DNA of 64,000 nt, taken from the NCBI GenBank assembly GCA_026225945.1, contig JAMJFZ010000107.1, forward strand, positions 50,011,001 to 50,075,000, given 5' to 3'. The notes under the pieces are model-generated. The model saw nothing but the letters and a program-made list of their open reading frames with translations, was not told the origin of the DNA and did not search any database. Below, in pieces: positions 36,468 to 46,345 of the stretch; positions within the stretch are counted from its first letter, which is position 1; every line of letters begins with the position of its first letter. A program made the translations under genes and the position numbers. Source of the DNA: Cricetomys ansorgei. Lineage: Eukaryota > Chordata > Mammalia > Rodentia > Nesomyidae.

Positions 36468-36899
36468 CCTGCTTGGAAAGTTTCAGGACCACAGAATTCA
36501 TTATCTTCATAGATAAGTTTTCTTTGTCTCAAAGAACTCAATTTTCCTGAGCTCGCATCCATGTGAAAGGACTGACCTGGGTAAGACTACCACCACATGT
36601 ATTTAACTCTTAGTCAGCTCTAGTCTTAACTTTAGTTTACCTTCAGAGAGGACACATTCCTATCTGTCTCCCACAGGACATCTTCATCTATGACTAGTTG
36701 GTAAATATGTGAGGAGGTATGATCAGAAGTTCATTGTGCCCACATATGTAGTCATCATATTTCACTTTATTTTTGTCTGTAGAGACCTAGTAATATTCTA
36801 AGATCCACTCACAGATATATAAATCATTCTCTAATGGGAGAAGAAAAAGGCATTAAACAAATAGAGCCTTACCAGAACTTTGTATGTATATCTGTACTT
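36061..36899. other. Unassigned sequence with a CA microsatellite
   Basis: The CA tract is at 36425-36465. Otherwise no recognised element. Confidence 0.4.
36425..36465. repeat. (CA)n microsatellite
   Basis: About 18 CA units with one or two interruptions at the left end. Confidence 0.9.
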
Positions 36900-38125
36900 T
36901 ACTTATACTTCTACTTTACTGATGTCTAATTACACATTACAATACCCATGTAAAGTGTACAATTTAATGAACTATGATATATTCACAAAACTGTACAAGT
37001 ATCACCACTATCTAATTGCAGGACACCTCTATCATATCCTAAAACAAATGCATTATGCATTAGTGACATTTTCGCTCTGCTCCCCAGACCCCCTTCCTCT
37101 GCTTTTTGGCATCTACTAATTTACTGACTCTGTGGGTTTATATGTTCTCGACATTTCATGTAAGTGGAATATGTGGCCTTTGAGATGCAACATTATTTTC
37201 ATTTAGTGGAAATTTGTAGGCCCATCTAATTATTTTTAGCATGAATCAGCATGTCTTTCTCTTTTATGTCTGAATAATATTACACAGTCTGGGTACACTG
37301 ACATTGTTTATCTGTCCACATGTGACAGGCATTTGCTTATTTCCTTTTGCTGACTATTATACATAATGATGCTGTAAATATTTGTATACTTTGCATGGAA
37401 ATGCACTTTCCATTATCTTAGATATCTACTTAGAAGAAGAGTTGGCAGATAATATATGTTCCATCTCTAATTTCTTCAGAAAATTCCAAGCTATTTTTCA
37501 AAGTCACTGTACCCTCCACATCCACATCAGCAATACTTGCATGCTCGGGGTTCATTCTTCTACATCCTTATCAACACTTGCTCTTTCTCATCTATTTTAT
37601 TACAGTGTCCTTAATGGCTATGAAGTAGCATCTCATAAAGCCCTTGCTTTGCATTTCTCTAGTGACTAATGATGGTGAGCTTTCTATTTTGTATGTGCTT
37701 ATGGGCAACTTTTACAACATCCTTGGAGAGAAGACGTTTTAAAATTTGGTACCCACTTTTAATTGGGTCACTTATTTTATTCCTGAACACTAATCATTTT
37801 AATTTTTAGATTCTAAACCTTAATCATGTGCACAGATTGCTGTTGGGTTCTCCAGTTTACTCTACTGTCTTGTCATTTCTTAGATAGTATTCTTTGAACC
37901 ACTTTAGGAATTTTTCAAGCATTAAAATTTATGTATTTATGTTTTGCTTTGTCACTGTCTTTCCTTAGAAATACCAAAGAAGCTGTTGGTTAACAGGGTC
38001 ACAGAGATGTACATGTGAGAGATTTATATTTAAAGTTCTTATGTTCAGCTATTTGTTCTATTTTGAGTTTAGTTTTGTGTGTAATCATGTGTCTATATTT
38101 TAATTATATTCAACTTGGAAGAAGC
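36900..38125 (-). mobile_element. Ancient L1M 3' region (ORF2 end and 3' UTR), antisense
   Basis: The plus strand follows the antisense L1M order in detail: 'gtgtacaatttaatgaac', 'caagtatcaccactatc', 'gacatttcatgtaagtgg', 'tgtctgaataatattac', 'atgatgctgtaaatattt', 'atttttcaaagtcactgta', 'ctccacatccacatcagc', 'atggctatgaagtagcat', 'gcatttctctagtgactaa', 'ttttaattgggtcactt', then 'ctattttgagtttagtttt'. It is mammal-wide and highly diverged. The frames at 36880-37119, 37382-37669 and 38015-38242 lie inside it and are chance. Confidence 0.85.
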
Positions 38126-38593
38126 AAATGGCTCCTTACTCATTGGTTCTCTAAATATTACAGCACAAATTCAGACAAGTTACTTGTAAGTGATTTATTA
38201 AATGTAGTCTTAAATTCTCCTCTGAGCTTATGTCTTCCATGAAACTTCTTTCTGACTTCATTTACTGCTAATTTATATACATCTCAATGAATTCTCAATA
38301 ACTTCCAACACAATTTAAACTGTGCAACCTGCATACCGAGCACAGTGGTTCAACCCATCACTCCACATTTAGAGAACAGGTGTGGCCTGTTGAATCTTTC
38401 TGCTTCTAATTTTGTTTTCAATTATTCATTATGCAAAAAAGCAAAATTAGTAACTTATAAACACAATAACTGAAGAAATCCTTTTGCTTGAAATATTCCA
38501 ATACATAACTATGGTGTTTTTGTCTCAAAGGAGAAATGGAACAATGATTAGAGGTATTTGTTACAGGCTCATGGGGACAGAAATGAAAAAATG
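38126..38593. other. Unassigned sequence
   Basis: No gene or repeat was recognised with confidence. Confidence 0.35.
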
Positions 38594-38712
38594 CTATTGG
38601 CATCTTATAGAAGTTATAAGTATGTGGTTGAATACCCTATACTTGACAGGGTGGTCCTGCAATAAAGTGTTATCTGGCCTCAAATATCAAATATACCAAG
38701 ACTAAAACCCCA
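38594..38712 (+). mobile_element. MER5A-like hAT-Charlie MITE fragment
   Basis: The order 'ttggcatcttatagaag', 'taccctatacttgacagg', 'cctgcaataaagtgttatc', 'tggcctcaaatatcaa' follows the MER5A 3' half (tggcatctagtgg, acaatgcacagga, aaagaattatc, ggcccaaaatgtcaa). It is a non-autonomous DNA transposon remnant, with no transposase. Confidence 0.65.
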
Positions 38713-39224
38713 TATTTAAGTCAAATAAAACTCCCCAACATGGACTAGAAGATGTTACATAAACTTTGCCCACTTCTCCAATCTCATCTCCCATTTCATC
38801 TTTCTCCCAAATTTCGAACCATACATCTATTCCATTAACATACAAAGGAATTTCCTGAAGCAAAGCCTTTACAATTGCTTTTCATTGTAAATTCAATTCA
38901 CCCCCATTGATTGGCCACTTCATCTCTCAGGTTATCTCTCTACTAAGCATCACCTGTTTAACAAAGGGAGCTTTCACAGCTGCAGGAGATAAACACTAAT
39001 ATGGGAGGGAAATGTTTTAGAAGAGAGGGTTATTGAGGGATCACATGAAAAATTGATAACAGAGAAAATTAAAGAAAATTGGAATATACGTGTAAATAGC
39101 AGATGCGGAATGGCTACAATTTTCACTCTGCATTTTTACACTCTCACCTTCTCATTCCTTTGCTCAAATCTCTTCTCAATGCTGCCTTTCCTGATGACCT
39201 CATTTTATTAACATTTACTAAAGT
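38713..39224. other. Unassigned sequence
   Basis: No gene or repeat was recognised. Confidence 0.35.
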
Positions 39225-39372
39225 TATCATGCAAAATAATGGATTTCATTATGGAATTTTCATATACCTGATTCTTAGTCACCACCCTTCCCCATTCCTG
39301 TTCTCCATCTCCATATGTCCTTCTCTCTGGTCCCCCAGCTCGTCCTCTGTTCATGCAATCTTTGTATAACTA
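39225..39372 (-). mobile_element. L1 3' end fragment, antisense
   Basis: 'aatggatttcattatgg' and 'ttttcatatacctg' are followed by a pyrimidine-rich tract (cacccttccccattcctg, ccttctctctggtccccc). This is a familiar antisense 3' end of old rodent L1 elements. Confidence 0.5.
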
Positions 39373-40032
39373 GTATGAGATTGTAAATATCATACGTGAA
39401 TGTTAATACACAGTTAGCAATTGATAGGTAGACATGGAAGGATGTCATTAAGAAGACTGATGATTCAATTGAAATGAAAAAATAATATTTGAAGAATGGC
39501 AGCAGCCGTGATGATTTTTATGTAGCTTGAGAAACATAAAAAGATGGGGGTTTGCCAGTAATATTTAAAGCAGAGTTGCATAATAGTAAAAGGATAAAGG
39601 ATAACCTCAGAGATATCTTTCATAAATTTTGACCTTAAGACAGCAATTCCTATTGGTGATTGGATACAAATAGCCAATCCATTGAAGGGAAAATATAGAA
39701 TCAAACAATAATCCATGTGGACAAATTGATGTTTTTAAAGGAATATGCAGGGACGACAGAAGGATCGTTTCATAAAAATTCAATTCCCCAGTGATAATGG
39801 CAGGAGATGGGGATGAAGAGGCTTTCATTATTTTGAGCTGTAGGGTTAAGTTAGAGAGATCTGGCAAGAAAACTGACATCAATCAGTGCAGCTGCCTGAT
39901 ACAGTTAGTTTGTTGAGAACAACTCTGAGGTAGGGTTCAAGTTTGAAAGGAAAGAATGATTTAAAGGAAGAGAAAGCAATCATGTCTATTCTGGATGCTT
40001 TCTACTGTTATGAGAAGAAGCATCTTAGCAGT
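39373..40032. other. Unassigned sequence
   Basis: Overlapping minus-strand frames at 39465-39882 have no recognisable domains. No repeat was named. Confidence 0.35.
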
Positions 40033-40484
40033 TGTAACAGGGACCCAGACATTAGTATACCCTGAGACCTTAGCACAACTGACTTTATGATGGAAGTGCC
40101 ATTCAGGCTGTAAGATTCAGCACGTAGACAGCACCACTTGCTAAAACAAAAAGGCCTAATATATCAAAGTCCATATAGTTGTGAGGAAGTCTCAAAATGT
40201 ACTAACCTTGGTCGTTTTTGTTTTTGTTGTTTTTTTGGTTTTTTTTTTTTTTTTGGTTTTTTGGTTTTTTGCTTCTATAGTTCTGCTTCTAGATAACTGT
40301 TCTTGTTAACTGAAGTATGTCAACCCAGAACATGGATTGTTGTGCTTAAAAACTCATCCTGAGAAAGGCTTAGGGCTGTACTGGGATCCCGAACACCCAT
40401 TGTAGTTGCTGGCCAGTTAATAAAGAATTTCTATTGACTAAAAACCCTGACTGAGCAGTCTTCTATGGTGAATACCCCACAACA
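40033..40484 (+). mobile_element. Solo LTR (endogenous retrovirus-like), about 452 bp
   Basis: Starts 'tgtaacagggacccag' and ends 'ataccccacaaca', so it has TG/CA termini. The 3' part has 'gttaataaagaattt' (AATAAA) at about 40418, followed by a short R/U5-like end 'gactgagcagtcttc'. A T/G-rich low-complexity tract (40214-40272) interrupts the U3. No clear flanking duplication is seen, and no retroviral genes adjoin. Confidence 0.6.
40214..40272. repeat. T-rich (TTTTTGG) low-complexity tract
   Basis: T runs separated by GG or G, internal to the LTR. Confidence 0.85.
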
Positions 40485-41079
40485 GGACTTTGATTGGAAA
40501 TACAGGTGTTTCTGGACTTAGCATGAGGATGTGTCCATACCTTACTAAATGTCCCTTGTCCTTCCTCAACCTAGAAACTTAGAGACAAAATACACCATAA
40601 AATATAGATTGCTTCTACTTTAGATCCTTTGCTGATTGAAATGTGCTGACCCTATTGTCCAGTATTGAAACAATGTACCATATTGCATCAACATTCAGAG
40701 TTTTAAGCCCAGTTTTTACTAAAAATGTATGCCTTTCACAGGATTGCAGAATTGAAATATTATGGAATGAACTATCTTCAATAATGGATCATTTGTGTAA
40801 TAAAAAAGTGAAAATCCTAGGTAGTAAGGAAAGGAAAGACAACAGGCCAGGTTATGTAAAAAAAAAACTGAAAGCAAGGAGTACACTGACCTCCCTACCC
40901 ATAATGCCTATACAATGATGGTGATTAGAGGTGACAGCATGCTAGAAAATTGGTGGATTGGCCAAATGGTGGTGAGCAGTAAGAAGAAGGCTTGTATTTA
41001 GGTAAGCAACAGAGGTAAAGATCCCCAAAGAAGTGATCTCTTTGGCACAGACTCTTTGAAGAACTTGCAACTTGGATTT
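40485..41079. other. Unassigned sequence
   Basis: The plus-strand frame at 40643-40918 (91 codons) has no recognisable domain, and no repeat was recognised. Confidence 0.35.
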
Positions 41080-41620
41080 TTATTGAAATGAGATTCCACA
41101 TGAAAAGTGAAACTGCTCCTGTGCCTCTGGATTTGGGAAAACCGTAGACAGCGCCGTCATTTTCCCTCTATAGTAAAAGCAGAAGAAAGATTTTTGATTA
41201 ATTTCAAAAAAACACCCCCTCCAATAGATACCTTTATGTTCAAATAAGAGTTAGATTTTCCACACAAGTAATCACAAAGCCCTCTATTTTCCCTAAGTGG
41301 TTATTTAAGTTGTTTTGTGTTGATTTCTATTACATAAATACCAAGAAAGCAAAGATATAGAGCTTGATTAGCAGTTAAAATGTCATTCGAGCGGAAAAGG
41401 CAGTGGGAGGGAAAGCTTGAAAGCGACTTACAATGTTCAAACACAGCAGATAAAGCTAGTCAAATAACTAAGCATTGCCTTTAAACATCACATTAATTTT
41501 GCCATCTAGGCAAAGAAAATGCTATTATCAATAGTTCTTCCAGTGTTCAGATTATCATTGTTCATAGCTCTAGCATGTCTTCATAAAACACATAGCATAT
41601 TGTTAGGGAATGTGAACTAG
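41080..41620. other. Unique block, possible conserved non-coding element
   Basis: No repeat signature. Includes 'acagcgccgtcattttcc', 'ttttgattaatttc', 'cattcgagcggaaaaggc' and 'tcacattaattttgccatc'. CpG-containing words survive here while CpG is scarce nearby. The conserved-element idea is inference only. Confidence 0.25.
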
Positions 41621-42895
41621 ATGCACTTACGGTAAGTATCTCCTGTCAATAAAAAGGTCACTAAGGGCATTTTCGTTTTTATTCTCAGACACATGAATGT
41701 TTCATCTCAAATGAAAACTTTTGCTTTGTCAGTACCCACTGAACAATGTCATTGGTGAAATTCTCTTATGAATAGTGGCATCATTTTTCTGAACGTAAAT
41801 ATGTGGTATAATGAAGTCACTCCCGACATTGTTGTCTTTCTTTTGATAGTATTAGATGTTTGCAAACTTTTCTTTAAGCCACATTTGAGTCACATGTTTT
41901 TCCATCATGCAGACAATGTTTCTGAGCCCGTAGGACACTTGTCAGTAAGCACTTTTTTCACTGCCTAACATTTTGTAGATTCTCAAAGATTAATGCTTAC
42001 TCAACCACAGAAGAAATATACTTGATCATTTATATGTTGTATTTTAAATCCCCCAAAGGTAAAAGAAGGGCGTCTATCATTATGATCAGCAGGCTCTCTC
42101 TTCACACACCACACAAATGCACCTTGTTATCAAGATATATTGAGGCAATCTTCCAAGAAATAAATCATTAAAGTTGTGTGCAAAGATAGAACACCCCAGG
42201 GTCCAGCATTAGTCTAATACTATAGAATAGAAAGTGATTTATATAAATACATTGTGATATAGCACTGTCTACTGTTTTGCTGCTTAGTATCTATTCACTG
42301 TAGAAAGTGTGTTAGGAACTATACATCTCAACAGAATGCCACATCATTCATTCTTTCTAGGAATTTCCATGGAAAAGATTCTAAAGGGGAGATTTTTAAA
42401 ATCCTAACTATACTTGATTTAAAATACATTTTTAAAAGCAAGTGAATCATTTAATATTGAAAGTTATCTGAAACATCATGAGAATTTTTTTTAAAGTGAT
42501 GAAAGCTAAGACCAATCTGAAAAACAAAACATCAGCTGATTTATTGTCTCAGCCAAAAATCAAGCATCCCTCAGAGTATTCATCATGACAGGTGCAAAAT
42601 GAACAAGCATTTGCAAACACACAAATCCATTTTATGGATATGTAGCTAAAGATAAGAATCAGGTTGTAAAAAAATATGACTATGAAATTCCTGAATATTT
42701 TTAGCTTAAAGATCTAAATCCAAAGTGAATCGTGTCCTCTTCTCTGTAATGTTTATGATCTTTATTAATTATATACAACAAATACAAGCTCAATTCAGCC
42801 ATGAATAATGATGAGGAAACCTCTGACATAGCCTTCTAGTAGTGTACAAAGAATGAGGCAAATGTCAGTCATGCCTAATAATAACTGTGTTTTGT
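41621..42895. other. Unassigned AT-rich sequence
   Basis: The frame at 41768-41968 is not supported. No repeat was recognised. Confidence 0.35.
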
Positions 42896-42941
42896 GAACA
42901 GCTCTATTTTTTAAAATCATTTTTATCTTTCATTGCAGAAT

Positions 42942-43257
42942 GTTATTTTAGTTATATATAAAATAATTGTTTTATACACTGTTGGGTGAGGGGCTGTCTA
43001 GGGTATTTTGTATTGTTTGCAGGTGTTGGATTTCTGTGGAGGTTGTTTAATTGCTAGTGATCTGCATGTGCCATCAGTAGAACTCACCTAATTAGTTCTG
43101 AATCAATAAAACACCTGAGCTCAGATGCTCTGGATTCTACTGTGAGTATGGAGCTGGCTATATGGCGGTGGTTCCCTGTGTTGATGTCTGACAATTTGCA
43201 CCTATGAAAACATCTTCTTGTCTTCCTTTGCTGAGCCACCCTGTAGGTATACAGCTA
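42942..43257 (-). mobile_element. Unnamed interspersed repeat, copy 2 (minus)
   Basis: Inverted relative of 12567-12885. On the minus strand: 'gtagctgtatacc', 'gaagacaag', 'cagacatcaacacaggga', 'catctgagctcaggtg', 'attgattcagaact', 'gttctactgatgg', 'gcaaacaatacaaaata', 'cccctcacccaa', 'ataactaaaa'. The family is not identified. Confidence 0.6.
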
Positions 43258-43422
43258 CAATTTTTATTTTTTATTTTTTGGTTTTGTCAGGACATGGCTC
43301 CTCTGTTGTAACTCTGACTGTTCTGGAACTCACTCTGTAGACCAGGCTGGCCTCAAACAGGGATCCACCTGCCTCTGCTTCCCAAGTTCTGGGACTAAAG
43401 GCATGTGCCATCACTGCCTGGC
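43258..43422 (-). mobile_element. B1 SINE, antisense
   Basis: On the minus strand it starts 'gccaggcagtgatggca' (Pol III A-box region), then 'gggatccctgtttgagg' in place of the B box, 'ccagcctggtctacaga', 'gtgagttccagaacag' and an A-rich tail (seen as T/A runs 43258-43290 on plus). Confidence 0.9.
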
Positions 43423-43447
43423 TTGAGAACAGCTCTATTTTAAAATC

Positions 43448-43979
43448 TTCTGATAATGACTTTAGAGAGGTAAGCTCTGAATTAGGCCACTTTCATTGAT
43501 CTCCATTATATCTGTGCCTGACTGGCTTATAGCTACAGATCAAGTTACTTAGAAAAATAATTTCAGTAGAAAAATGAGCAGTCAGAGAAGTAGAACTGGT
43601 GCCTAATTAGAAACTCTACCTTTAAAGAGTAGTGTTCATGGTACTGGATGGTACTCTGTATGCTACCAGAAGAGAAATGGAATCATCAACCCAGCTACAA
43701 ATCCTGTGACTTACCACAGTGAATGCCCTACTTGCAAGATTTTCCAGTGCAATTATAGCACAAATATTATGGAAGTAACTGGCCATTTTCAGATTGAATT
43801 TAAGGCCCACTCTGTGAGATGGAACCCATACCTGACATTGCTGAAATGGCCTAGAACCTGAGACTAGATAGGTAGTGATTCTTGTGAAAAACAAAATACT
43901 ATTATTTTGCTAAAGGAACATAGCAATAAAATGACTGCTAATGACATTTTTCTATAACCGTAGAACATTGTCTCAGCTG
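43448..43979. other. Unassigned sequence
   Basis: The minus-strand frame at 43622-43894 (90 codons) shows no recognisable domain. No repeat was named. Confidence 0.35.
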
Positions 43980-44812
43980 TCATTGACAAGCTTCTTCTTG
44001 TTAACTTAACAAGATGTTAACTACCATAGATATCCGCAACTGGATCTGATTAACATAGAGATCCACAATCTCTCACAATGTGCAGAGAGAGATTTTGGAG
44101 CACTCAGTCCAAAATGTCCTCGTCAAATTCCTCAAATCAAGGCTCAGGGATCTGTTTGGAAGAGGAGGCAGAAAGGTTGTAAGATCCAAAGGGGATGGAT
44201 GACTCCAAGGAAACTGCTGTTCAAACACATCAGGACTGACATACATATGAACTCAGAGAGACATGTACAAGGTCTGCATGGGTTCATGCAAGATAGGGTT
44301 TTAGCCTGATAGAGGAAACGGGCATGGGTTTCCAACTCTAAGAAGCTATTTTCACCCGGCAGTTGTGGCATACAGAGTCTGGTCTACAGAATGAGTGCCT
44401 GGTCAGCCAGAGTTGGAGAAGAAGGAGGAGAAGAAGCTATTTTCAACTGATAGCTTATAGGAAAGGAAAAAATATTTTCTCCAATGGAGTCTCACTGGGT
44501 CTATTAACTACATTTCAGGGTCGACTTCATGCCCAGCCAAGCAGATGACCAACACAAAATAACACAATGGTACTTTTGTAGACTTTTCAACTCATTTTGC
44601 TTTGCTTGGGCATTTTTTATCTTATTGGTCTTTTGTCTATATGATATGTTTTGGCTTGTTTTGTGTATGTTTTTATATGTCTTGTTTTTGTTTGTTGGTT
44701 TGGTTTTGGAACAGAGAGAGTAAAAGGGTATAAAGTTGGGTGAGTGGGGAAGGAACTGGGAGTAACTGGGGGAGGGAAATATGATCAAAAAGCATTTTAT
44801 GAAAACATATTT
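43980..44812 (+). mobile_element. L1 (Lx-type) 3' UTR, sense, with a B1 insert
   Basis: Rodent Lx 3' UTR order: 'gactgacatacatatgaac', 'tccaatggagtctcactgg', 'tcatgcccagccaagcag', 'gaccaacacaaaataac', a T/G-rich tract with 'tcttattggtcttttg', then 'agagagagtaaaagg', the G-rich 'gggaaggaactgggag' and an end at 'gatcaaaaagcatttta'. A truncated B1 interrupts it at 44355-44430. Confidence 0.75.
44340..44445 (+). mobile_element. Internally deleted B1 with perfect 15-bp target duplications
   Basis: The direct repeats 44340-44354 and 44431-44445 are identical (aagaagctattttca). Between them (44355-44430) is a B1 head 'cggcagttgtggca' joined directly to the later B1 body 'gtctggtctacagaatgag' and 'cagccagagttg', ending in an AG-rich tail. 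The B1 therefore lacks an internal piece of roughly 50-60 bp including the usual 'ttaatcccagc' region. It lies in the L1 3' UTR. Confidence 0.8.
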
Positions 44813-44813
44813 T

Positions 44814-45250
44814 TCTCCTGGTGTCCTCAACCCCTCTTGTCCCTACAATCTTTCCTCCCTCTCTTCTATTGAGTTCCCCAAGCTTTGCACAATATTTGGC
44901 CCTGGGCCTCTGAATCCTCTCTGATCAGCTGACAGAGAAAATCTCGCTGATGACTGTTGGGCTAGTCACTGATCTATGAACATAGCAGAATATCATTAGG
45001 AATTGTGTCTATGCTACCCAGTCTCTAGTTCCTGACTAGCCCTGCAGTGTCAGGCATGGGCTCCCTCACTTGGCAAAAGGCTCTTCCCTTCTGCTGCCCT
45101 AGTAGATCCTGAAGACAGGATCTATTATAGGTCAAATATTATATATTTTGTGGCTGGGCTGGTATCCCAGTCCCATCCCTGGAAGTCTTGCCTGGTTACA
45201 GGAGATGGTCTATTTAGGCTTCCTATATAATAAAATAAATATATAATATT
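44814..45250 (-). mobile_element. L1 (Lx-type) 3' UTR fragment, antisense
   Basis: Same family and orientation as 8642-9550: 'tctcctggtgtcctc', 'ctacaatctttcctccc', 'gttgggctagtcactgatc', 'atatcattaggaatt', 'gtcaggcatgggctccc', then 'ggctgggctggtatccc' and 'gcctggttacaggagatgg'. It directly abuts the sense L1 end on its left and lacks its own tail. Confidence 0.6.
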
Positions 45251-45254
45251 ACAT

Positions 45255-45285
45255 GTGGTGTGTGTGTGTGTGTGTGTGTGTGTGT
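45255..45285. repeat. (GT)n microsatellite
   Basis: About 15 GT units. The short plus-strand frame beginning here is a simple-repeat artefact. Confidence 0.95.
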
Positions 45286-45694
45286 TCATATTCTCCATTT
45301 CTCTCCCTTCCTTCCCCCACTCTCCTTTACCCTATAGGTTCTTTGCATATGTACTATGGCTTCCTGTTTTGTATTTGTTTGGGATTCCTAAGTGTGTGAA
45401 TGCCTGGGTCTCTGAATCTATACATATTACTTGTGCCTTTTTTTTTCATCTGTATGTTTGTATTGCCCTACTCTGATAGTGTGTTAGTTTTTGTTCTATC
45501 TCATTATATTTTATTATTTAAAAAAATTAACACAGAAAAGAGAAATGTCAATTCTTTTACAAACAACCCTCAATAATAAATTCTTCTTGAATATAATATG
45601 TTCACAGAAATTGTTTGTGTCTGCACGTTTTAGGCTAAGGACACCTGCTGGTTCATTTGCAACTTCTTAGGTGTGAAAGCAGTGGAAGACTCTA
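45286..45694. other. Unassigned sequence
   Basis: A pyrimidine-rich start (45296-45350) may belong to an L1 3' end. Otherwise nothing was recognised. Confidence 0.3.
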
Positions 45695-46135
45695 GGACCA
45701 GAACTACCTCACTTAATGTGTATGTGTTCTAAGAAATGCATCTTCAATGTGTCTCATTTCCTGAATGCCATAAAGTGTGTTGACGCAAACCTAGATATGA
45801 TTCATGTTATTAGTCAATGTGACCTGTGGTGAACAGGTGATCAAGAGACACAGAAAACACAAGAGATATAAAAGCCCACAGTGTAACACAACATGGAGGA
45901 TTATAGTGGTCCTTTTCTATAGTAGAAGAAATAACACTCTAAAATAACAGCAAAAGTCTTGTATAAGGAATACATCAGCCAGTTGTGTGGCCATTTTTAT
46001 CATTATCAAGTATGTGTATAGTGTTTTTATGCCACTGAGAGTGCAAGAAGTCCATTACACCAGCATGACTACAGGCAGGTGATTGACACATTAGGCTATG
46101 GTAGTAGGATCACTGGGAAACAGAAATTTACCTCG
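45695..46135 (+). mobile_element. Tigger-like (pogo) DNA transposon, internally deleted
   Basis: The left part has 'gttctaagaaatgcatc' and 'gtgtgttgacgcaaacctag'. The right part has 'cactctaaaataacagcaa', 'catttttatcattatcaag', 'tatgccactgagagtgc' and 'accagcatgactac'. These are the two ends of an old Tigger element whose central transposase region is absent. Both end sequences are known to me from mammal-wide Tigger3/4-type copies. No transposase frame remains. Confidence 0.6.
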
Positions 46136-46184
46136 TTTGTAGTTCTTTGGTACAGATGGTGGGTATGTGGTCTGTTCTTGCATG

Positions 46185-46345
46185 AAAAGCCATAAATCAC
46201 TTAATCCTCCCAACAATATTCAATGGTATTATTTGCAACTTGTAAATGAAGATATTAAGCAGTGGAAAAGTTGAACACAGACAAGCATAAGGATGAGATG
46301 TGAAATGAGATATCCTGCAATTAGGAGCCCTGAGTTTTTCAACTA
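46185..46345 (+). mobile_element. MIR SINE
   Basis: 'cacttaatcctcccaaca', 'ggtattatttgcaac', 'aatgaagatattaagcag' and 'gttgaacacagacaagc' follow the MIR core in order (ttaatcctcacaac, ggtactattat, atgaggaaactgag, gttaagtaacttg). Highly diverged, as expected. Confidence 0.75.

Larger units (their letters stand above)
42896..43447 (-). mobile_element. Composite B1 plus unnamed repeat between direct repeats
   Basis: Near-identical direct repeats (42896-42918, 23 bp, and 43427-43447, 21 bp; both begin gaacagctctatttt and end taaaatc) flank an insert. On the minus strand the insert reads: B1 head at 43422, B1 tail near 43258, then the unnamed family copy 43257-42942, then an A/T-rich end. If the direct repeats are a target duplication, the B1 and the unnamed segment arrived together or at one site. 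Confidence 0.6.

Noticed and set aside
36880..38242. Three plus-strand hydrophobic frames
   Set aside because: They are antisense of an ancient L1M, which is T-rich on this strand.
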